A stretch of DNA of 64,000 nucleotides from Alistipes sp. Its GTDB lineage: Bacteria; Bacteroidota; Bacteroidia; Bacteroidales; Rikenellaceae. Below the pieces are notes generated by a model. The model saw nothing but the letters and a program-made list of their open reading frames with translations. It had not been told where the DNA came from and made no database searches. This document shows positions 59,475 through 64,000 of this stretch, in pieces; within the stretch, counting starts at the first letter, position 1; every line of letters starts with the position of its first letter. The position numbers and the translations under genes were made by a program. The stretch is taken from assembly GCA_017398045.1 (NCBI GenBank), contig JAFQHI010000009.1, positions 1 to 64,000 of the forward strand, written 5' to 3'.

Positions 59475-59510
59475 TTTGCAAATATACAAAGAAAGTCTTA
59501 TCTTCGCAAA
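59475..59510. promoter_or_regulatory. Face-to-face overlapping promoters of the MptE-like and GT2 genes
   Basis: On the plus strand TTTG (59475-59478), a 20-base spacer and TATCTTCG (59499-59506, one mismatch) lie 20 bases before the GT2 ATG. On the minus strand TTTG (59510-59507), a 20-base spacer and the exact TATATTTG (59486-59479) lie 20 bases before the MptE-like ATG. The -33 and -7 boxes of the two promoters interleave, so only one can be occupied at a time. Confidence 0.7.
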
Positions 59511-59526
59511 AAGCAAAGCCAAGGAT

Positions 59527-60459
59527 ATGCGCGCAGTTCACACCTTTTCGGTCATCATCCCCCTCTACAACAAAGAGCGCGAAATCGAAGCCACGATTCG
59601 TTCGGTCCTGGCACAGCGGTTACAGCCGCTGGAGATTGTCGTGGTCAATGACGGCTCGACCGACCATTCGGCCGAGGTGGTGCGTGCCATCTCATCGCCC
59701 CTCGTGCGGCTCATCGACCAGCCCAACGCCGGCGAGTGTGCCGCCCGTAACCGCGCCATTAGCGAGGCACGGGGCGAGTATGTTGCCCTGGTGGATGCCG
59801 ACGACCAATGGGAGGAGGGCTTTTTGGAGGAGATAAACAGCCTTATCAACGACTACCCCGATTGCGGATTGTACTGCACCTCGTTTCAGGTGGTCTCGCA
59901 CGAAGGGCTGTTTCGCGCCCCCAGTCCCGAGGAGCGGGGCGTGGTTCCGAACTTCTTCCGCGACTCGGCACACCGCTACATCGCCATCCCCTCGGCCAGC
60001 GCGATGCCGCGTCGCATCTTTGACGAGATTGGCGGCTTTCCCGAAGGGATGAAGATTGCCGGCGACCTCTATATGTGGATTAAGCTGGCCCGAAAATACC
60101 GGGTCTCGTTCTCGCCCAAACCCTTGGTGCGCTACCTGAAGGAGGCCTCGAACCGCTCGGCCTCGATTTACACGCCCGAAAAGACGGCCTATTCGTTTGA
60201 AACACTCTACGACCCTGCGGCCCCGATTGAGGAGCGGGAGTTTGTGGCGCGTGCCGCCCTCGGCAAGGCCCTTATCCTCTGCGCCAAAGGCGACACGGAG
60301 GCGGCCCGACGCGCCATCGAAACATTCTCCTTTACAAAGACTTACCGTCGCACACTACGCAAGGTGCAGGTTCTGAACCGCCTCCCCGTGAGGTGGCGAC
60401 AACCGCTCCTGAACCTTTACAACCGCTTAGCGTGGCGGATTGCAAAAAAAGGACTTTGA
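59527..60459 (+). CDS. Family 2 glycosyltransferase
   Basis: It should transfer a sugar from a nucleotide donor to a surface glycan. The 310-residue product has the GT-A fold: FSVIIPLYNKEREIEATIRSVLAQ, EIVVVNDGSTDHS, the DxD in ALVDADDQWEEGFLEEI (about 90-93), FDEIGGFPEGMKIAGDLYMWIKLA (the GD acidic site), then a C-terminal helical tail rich in Arg. No membrane segment. The ATG at 59527 is chosen because it gives the normal start. The stop codon lies inside the terminator stem, so the last codons are part of the hairpin. Confidence 0.93.
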   Translation: MRAVHTFSVIIPLYNKEREIEATIRSVLAQRLQPLEIVVVNDGSTDHSAEVVRAISSPLVRLIDQPNAGECAARNRAISEARGEYVALVDADDQWEEGFLEEINSLINDYPDCGLYCTSFQVVSHEGLFRAPSPEERGVVPNFFRDSAHRYIAIPSASAMPRRIFDEIGGFPEGMKIAGDLYMWIKLARKYRVSFSPKPLVRYLKEASNRSASIYTPEKTAYSFETLYDPAAPIEEREFVARAALGKALILCAKGDTEAARRAIETFSFTKTYRRTLRKVQVLNRLPVRWRQPLLNLYNRLAWRIAKKGL

Positions 60460-60485
60460 CCCTTGTCGGTCAAAGTCCTTTTTTT
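60444..60485 (+). terminator. Terminator overlapping the GT2 stop codon
   Basis: An 18-bp stem (60444-60461 with 60468-60485, AAAAAAAGGACTTTGACC and its complement) with a six-base loop and T-run. The coding end AKKGL and the TGA stop (60457-60459) lie within the left arm. Confidence 0.88.
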
Positions 60486-60580
60486 AAGAGGCAAGAGCGA
60501 AGAGGCAAGAGGAAAGAGGGGGTAATGCCCTTAAGCACCTTTAAGCCCCCTTAAGCACCTTTAAGGAACTTTCCTCTTCG
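60486..60580. repeat. GA/CT repeat with CCTTAAGCACCTTTAAG tandem units
   Basis: The left side is GA-rich (GAGCGAAGAGGCAAGAGGAAAG), the right side CTTTCCTCTTCG, forming an imperfect inverted repeat between the convergent GT2 and clpB genes. The middle holds two direct copies of a CCCTTAAGCACCTTTAAG-type unit (about 60530-60545 and 60549-60566). Confidence 0.75.
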
Positions 60581-60585
60581 TTTTT

Positions 60586-63180
60586 TTAATTGCTAAACGT
60601 CAATTTTCCCTCTTCCGCATCGAGGCGTATCGGGCGGGTACGCTCCACCTCGCCGGCAAGGATGCGCTTCGAGAGGGTATTGACCACCTCGCGTTGGATG
60701 GTTCTTTTCACGGGACGCGCACCAAAGAGCGGGTCATAGCCCATCTCGGCCAAGCGGTTGCGGGCCGCCTCACTATATTCGAGCAGGATGCCGTTCTGCG
60801 CCAGCAGACGTTGCACGGCCTTGAGTTGCAGCTCCACAATCTCGCGGATGTTCTCCTTCGAGAGCGGCTCGAACAGCACAATCTCATCCACACGGTTCAG
60901 GAACTCGGGCTTAAGCTGCTGCTTAAGCAGTTCGATGACCTCTTCGCGCGTCTTGTCGAGCAGTTCGGGGTCAATCTTTTCCCCGTCGTAGCCCTTCGTC
61001 AGTCGCTCCTGAACGAGGTGCGAACCCATGTTCGAGGTCATGATGATAATCGTGTTGCGGAAATCGACCGTGCGCCCCTTGTTGTCGGTCAGGCGACCAT
61101 CGTCCAAGACCTGCAACAGGATGTTGAAGACATCGGGGTGGGCCTTCTCAATCTCGTCGAGCAGCACCACCGAGTAGGGCTTGCGCCGTACCGCCTCGGT
61201 CAGCTGACCACCCTCGTCGTAACCGACATATCCCGGAGGCGCACCCACAAGGCGCGACACGGCATGACGCTCCTGATACTCCGACATATCGATACGGGTC
61301 ATCATGCGGTCATCGTTGAAGAGGAATTCGGCCAACGCCTTCGCCAGCTCCGTCTTACCGACACCCGTCGTGCCGAGGAAGATGAACGAGCCAATCGGCT
61401 TGCGGGGGTCGCTCAATCCGGCACGCGAACGACGCACGGCATCCGAGATGGCCACGATGGCCTCCTCCTGCCCCACCACGCGACTGTGCAGTTCGCGCTC
61501 CATCATGAGCAGTTTCTCGCGCTCGGAGCTGAGCATACGGCTCACGGGGATACCCGTCCAGCGCGACACCACCTCGGCAATATCCTCGGCCGAGACCTCC
61601 TCCTTAATCATCGACTCACCGGCCGAAGCCTCGCGGTATTCGGCCTCGAGGTCCGTAATCTGTCGCTCGGCCTCGACCATCTTGCCGTAGCGAATCTCCG
61701 CCACGCGCCCAAAATCGCTCTGTCGCTCGGCCTGCTCGGCCTCCACCTTCAGCAGCTCGATTTGCTCCTTCAGGCTCTGAATCTGTTGCAACAGGTCGCG
61801 CTGATGCTGCCACTTGGCACGCATCGCCCCCTCGCGCGATTTCAGCTCGTCAATCTCCTTGGTCAAAAGCTCGATGCGCTCCTCGTCCTTCTCGCGACGA
61901 ATCGCCTCGCGCTCGATTTCGAGCTGACGCACGCGACGGTCGAGCGTATCAATCTCCTCGGGTACGGAGTTCATCTCAAGACGCAGGCGCGAGGCAGCCT
62001 CATCGACCAAATCAATCGCCTTGTCGGGCAGAAAGCGCGAGGTAATGTAGCGGGTCGAAAGCTCCACGGCCGCCACAATCGCCTCATCCTTAATGCGGAC
62101 GCGGTGATGGTTTTCGTATCGCTCCTTCAATCCGCGCAGAATCGAGACGGCATCTTCAACCGACGGTTCCTCGACCATCACCTTCTGGAAGCGACGCTCC
62201 AGGGCCTTGTCCTGCTCGAAATATTTCTGGAACTCATCGAGGGTCGTGGCACCGATGGTGCGCAACTCGCCACGTGCCAAGGCGGGCTTCAGGATGTTGG
62301 CGGCATCCATCGCGCCCGACGACTTACCGGCTCCGACGAGCGTATGAATCTCGTCGATGAAGAGCAGAATCTCCCCCTCGGAGGCAATCACCTCCTGCAC
62401 CACGGCCTTCAGTCGCTCCTCAAACTCGCCCTGATACTTCGCACCCGCAATGAGCGCACCCATATCAAGCGAATAAATCGACTTCGAGCGGATATTTTCA
62501 GGCACATCCCCGTCGATGATACGGCGGGCTATTCCCTCGGCAATGGCCGTCTTACCGACACCCGCCTCACCCACCAGGATGGGGTTGTTCTTCGTGCGAC
62601 GCGAGAGAATCTGCAAGACGCGACGAATCTCCTCATCACGCCCGATAACGGGGTCGAGTTTGCCCTGTCGTGCCTGCTCATTGAGGTTGATGGCATACTT
62701 GCCGAGCGCATCCCACTCCTGCGAGGCAGTCGCGGAATCGACCGTCGCACCCTTGCGGAAGGTGCGGATAGCCTCCATCAACTCCTTCTCGCTCGCACCT
62801 TGGCCTTTGAGCAGTTCGGCAGCCGTACCACGCTCTGCGACAAGGGCCAGCAAGAGGTGTTCGACCGAGGCATATTTATCGCCAAAAGGCTTCGTAAAAT
62901 CGACCGCACGCTGAATCGTGCGCGTGAGGTCGGGCGCAAAATAGGGTTCGCCACCCGACACCTTCGGCAGATGCTCCAGGGCCTTCGCAACCTCCTCCTG
63001 AAGGCTCTTTAGATGCACCCCTACACGTCCCAGAAGAAAGCCCGTGAGCGAATTCTGCTCGCGGCTCAATACAGCCAACAGATGGAGCGGCTCGACCGCC
63101 TGCTGCGAATGGTTTTGCGCCTCGGAGACGGCACCCTGCAACGCCTCCTGCGCCTTAATCGTAAGTGCGTTAATATTCAT
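60586..63180 (-). CDS. clpB: ATP-dependent disaggregase ClpB
   Basis: A hexameric AAA+ chaperone that rescues aggregated proteins with DnaK. The 864-residue product has the N domain (about 1-145), first ATPase with Walker [14 protein letters not shown] (about 205) and Walker [15 protein letters not shown], the coiled-coil middle domain (about 400-530, [21 protein letters not shown] and more), second ATPase with Walker [16 protein letters not shown] (about 610), [15 protein letters not shown] and the C-terminal small domain. The length and the full middle domain mark ClpB rather than ClpA or ClpC. It is a single gene; I see no CIRCE element upstream. Confidence 0.97.
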   Translation of the reverse strand: MNINALTIKAQEALQGAVSEAQNHSQQAVEPLHLLAVLSREQNSLTGFLLGRVGVHLKSLQEEVAKALEHLPKVSGGEPYFAPDLTRTIQRAVDFTKPFGDKYASVEHLLLALVAERGTAAELLKGQGASEKELMEAIRTFRKGATVDSATASQEWDALGKYAINLNEQARQGKLDPVIGRDEEIRRVLQILSRRTKNNPILVGEAGVGKTAIAEGIARRIIDGDVPENIRSKSIYSLDMGALIAGAKYQGEFEERLKAVVQEVIASEGEILLFIDEIHTLVGAGKSSGAMDAANILKPALARGELRTIGATTLDEFQKYFEQDKALERRFQKVMVEEPSVEDAVSILRGLKERYENHHRVRIKDEAIVAAVELSTRYITSRFLPDKAIDLVDEAASRLRLEMNSVPEEIDTLDRRVRQLEIEREAIRREKDEERIELLTKEIDELKSREGAMRAKWQHQRDLLQQIQSLKEQIELLKVEAEQAERQSDFGRVAEIRYGKMVEAERQITDLEAEYREASAGESMIKEEVSAEDIAEVVSRWTGIPVSRMLSSEREKLLMMERELHSRVVGQEEAIVAISDAVRRSRAGLSDPRKPIGSFIFLGTTGVGKTELAKALAEFLFNDDRMMTRIDMSEYQERHAVSRLVGAPPGYVGYDEGGQLTEAVRRKPYSVVLLDEIEKAHPDVFNILLQVLDDGRLTDNKGRTVDFRNTIIIMTSNMGSHLVQERLTKGYDGEKIDPELLDKTREEVIELLKQQLKPEFLNRVDEIVLFEPLSKENIREIVELQLKAVQRLLAQNGILLEYSEAARNRLAEMGYDPLFGARPVKRTIQREVVNTLSKRILAGEVERTRPIRLDAEEGKLTFSN

Positions 63181-63434
63181 GGTCTATCTTGTTTGGTTCT
63201 TTTTTCGTTTGCTTGCATTGACCTCTTCAGCAAAAGATTTGCCAACCGCCTGCCGAATGACTTTTTGTCCGAAAATGCGACAAAATTGTCCTTTTTGACA
63301 GCTTTCGGTCTGACAAAGGGTGACTAAATGGCAAAAAACGCAAAAAATATAGGCCTTTCACAGCTTTGTGTCAAAAACTGTCACTTTGGCGGCGTTTCTT
63401 TGCGATAAGAAAATACCCTTAAATACCGATAGTT
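63181..63434. promoter_or_regulatory. Control region between clpB and a small ORF, rich in TGTCA/TGACA
   Basis: The 254 bases hold several TGTCA or TGACA pentamers in both orientations (for example near 63295, 63311, 63369 and 63379), and CAGCTTTCGGTCTGACA (63299-63315) resembles CAGCTTTGTGTCA (63361-63373). These could be sites of a stress regulator or sigma factor. No gene and no clean TAnnTTTG box for clpB is evident. Confidence 0.45.
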
Positions 63435-63575
63435 ATGTTTGGAGTACTCTTTTACTTTGCCGTGCTTTATTCATTCATCAAAAGCATTCCGCGCGTTTTG
63501 CGGGCCATTGATCACCTGACCACCTCTTGTGACCGACATCGCGCCAACAAGCGTCGGGCTACTCACGTTAAATAG
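63435..63575 (+). CDS. Small ORF of 46 codons, hypothetical
   Basis: MFGVLFYFAVLYSFIKSIP followed by a basic, His- and Arg-rich tail (DRHRANKRRATHVK): one hydrophobic N-terminal helix and a charged end, as in small membrane-associated peptides. It is divergent from clpB, with no recognisable family. The reading frame is short and could be chance; the helix plus basic tail and its own upstream region give it some support. Confidence 0.4.
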   Translation: MFGVLFYFAVLYSFIKSIPRVLRAIDHLTTSCDRHRANKRRATHVK

Positions 63576-63617
63576 GGGAAATTTATGGATTGGTGATGAT
63601 TTCCCTTGTAGCGCAAG

Positions 63618-63647
63618 AGAGGGTGTCCCAATAGTAGGACACCCTCT
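63618..63647. terminator. Hairpin between the small ORF and the GH43-type gene
   Basis: A perfect 11-bp stem AGAGGGTGTCC (63618-63628) with GGACACCCTCT (63637-63647) and an eight-base loop. It lacks a good T-run in either direction but lies between convergent reading frames. Confidence 0.5.
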
Positions 63648-63650
63648 GCT

Positions 63651-63705
63651 CATTTCTAATTTCTAATTTCTACATTTTACATTCTAAATTCTAAATTCTA
63701 AATTT
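63651..63705. repeat. TTCTAAATTCTAAAT tandem repeat
   Basis: Tandem 7-9-base units of TTTCTAA, then ATTCTAA (with AATTCTAAATT copies at the right end). A similar but shorter stretch occurs at 30181-30205, again at a gene 3' end. Confidence 0.75.
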
Positions 63706-63711
63706 GAATGT

Positions 63712-64000
63712 CTACTCCAACGAGCGATACGTAAAGTTCTTGAACGTGGCATAACCCTCGCCGGCGCAGAAGACACCGGGCAGCACGCTCTGGAACTCGT
63801 AGAGCGTATTGTGGTCGTAGCCGTTAATCATCATGCCCCACGTTTCACGCTCCCAATTTTCGCCATCGAAGCTGTACTCGCCCGTGACGATGTGGTTGTC
63901 ATTTCGCAGGCGCAGCCACATCTTCTCGGCCGACTTGCCACGACCCGACTCGCCACCCTTGCGGTAGCGCATACGACGTTCCTTATTGAAGCCCGTACCC
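63712..64000 (-). CDS. C-terminal part of a GH43-type enzyme (beta-xylosidase C-terminal domain)
   Basis: The frame is open to the window edge; the 95 visible residues end a protein that starts beyond the window. The pattern MWLRLRNDNHIVTGEYSFDGENWERE, INGYDHNTLYEFQSVLPGVFCAGEGYATFKNFTYRSL matches the C-terminal concanavalin-A-like domain that follows the GH43 propeller in beta-xylosidase/arabinofuranosidase-like enzymes (FDG-x-W, GYxHN, GEGxxxFxNFxY). The catalytic part is not visible, so the family is inferred. It is the last gene on its operon side, with an AT-rich repeat after the stop. Confidence 0.72.
   Translation of the reverse strand, partial: GTGFNKERRMRYRKGGESGRGKSAEKMWLRLRNDNHIVTGEYSFDGENWERETWGMMINGYDHNTLYEFQSVLPGVFCAGEGYATFKNFTYRSLE

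Overview
The window looks like a chromosome segment of a gut-type Bacteroidota, most like the Rikenellaceae/Alistipes group (inference). The reasons are two SusC/SusD pairs, lipoproteins with DUF4302 and BACON-type domains, the Bacteroidota proteins DUF4301 and DUF4924, and promoters of the Bacteroidota form (TTTG near -33, TAnnTTTG near -7) instead of E. coli-like boxes. Shine-Dalgarno sites are mostly absent. I see no insertion sequence, integrase, CRISPR array or rRNA gene.

Region 1 (1-19300) is a polysaccharide utilisation locus with two divergent arms. The minus arm reads GH43-like protein, GH42, GH2, LamG/beta-propeller protein, secreted DUF362 protein, SusC, SusD and a small lipoprotein. 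The plus arm reads CE12-type rhamnogalacturonan acetylesterase, an unrecognised 230-residue secreted protein, a CBM9-like protein and GH28. The enzyme mix points to acetylated rhamnogalacturonan I with beta-galactan side chains (inference). No sensor or sigma/anti-sigma gene lies beside it in this window.

Region 2 (19300-30550) is housekeeping: coaD-lpxD-two tandem TlpA-like lipoproteins-ruvC, then murB-tilS-holA-class IV aminotransferase homologue, a small coiled-coil membrane protein and a DUF4301 protein. Region 3 (30690-34830) is an RbsB/DUF2291/RbsA/RbsC sugar ABC importer, an unusual transporter type for this phylum. Region 4 (34830-35600) holds one intact tRNA-Gly(GCC) inside a tract of duplicated terminators, palindromes and broken tRNA-Gly pieces.

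Region 5 (35650-45060) has an EamA transporter, an NhaC antiporter, a phosphoglycolate phosphatase-like HAD protein, thymidine kinase, MurA with Asp in place of the fosfomycin-target Cys, rpmH (L34), a GNAT protein, DUF4924 and a PiT-PhoU phosphate transporter. Region 6 (45060-56840) has a GH95 enzyme divergent from a second SusC/SusD operon that also encodes an HExxH lipoprotein, a DUF4302 lipoprotein and a three-BACON lipoprotein. That operon contains no glycosidase of its own. Region 7 (56840-64000) has a LuxE-like enzyme with a CMP-sugar-type cytidylyltransferase, a divergent MptE/DUF115-like and GT2 pair, ClpB, a 46-codon ORF and the C-terminus of another GH43-type protein cut by the window edge.

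Two themes run through the window. CT-rich, 14-bp-unit repeats sit at the 3' ends of genes, mostly between convergent pairs, and in two cases run into the coding C-terminus. Several -7 boxes lie 4-6 bases before the ATG, which suggests leaderless mRNAs.
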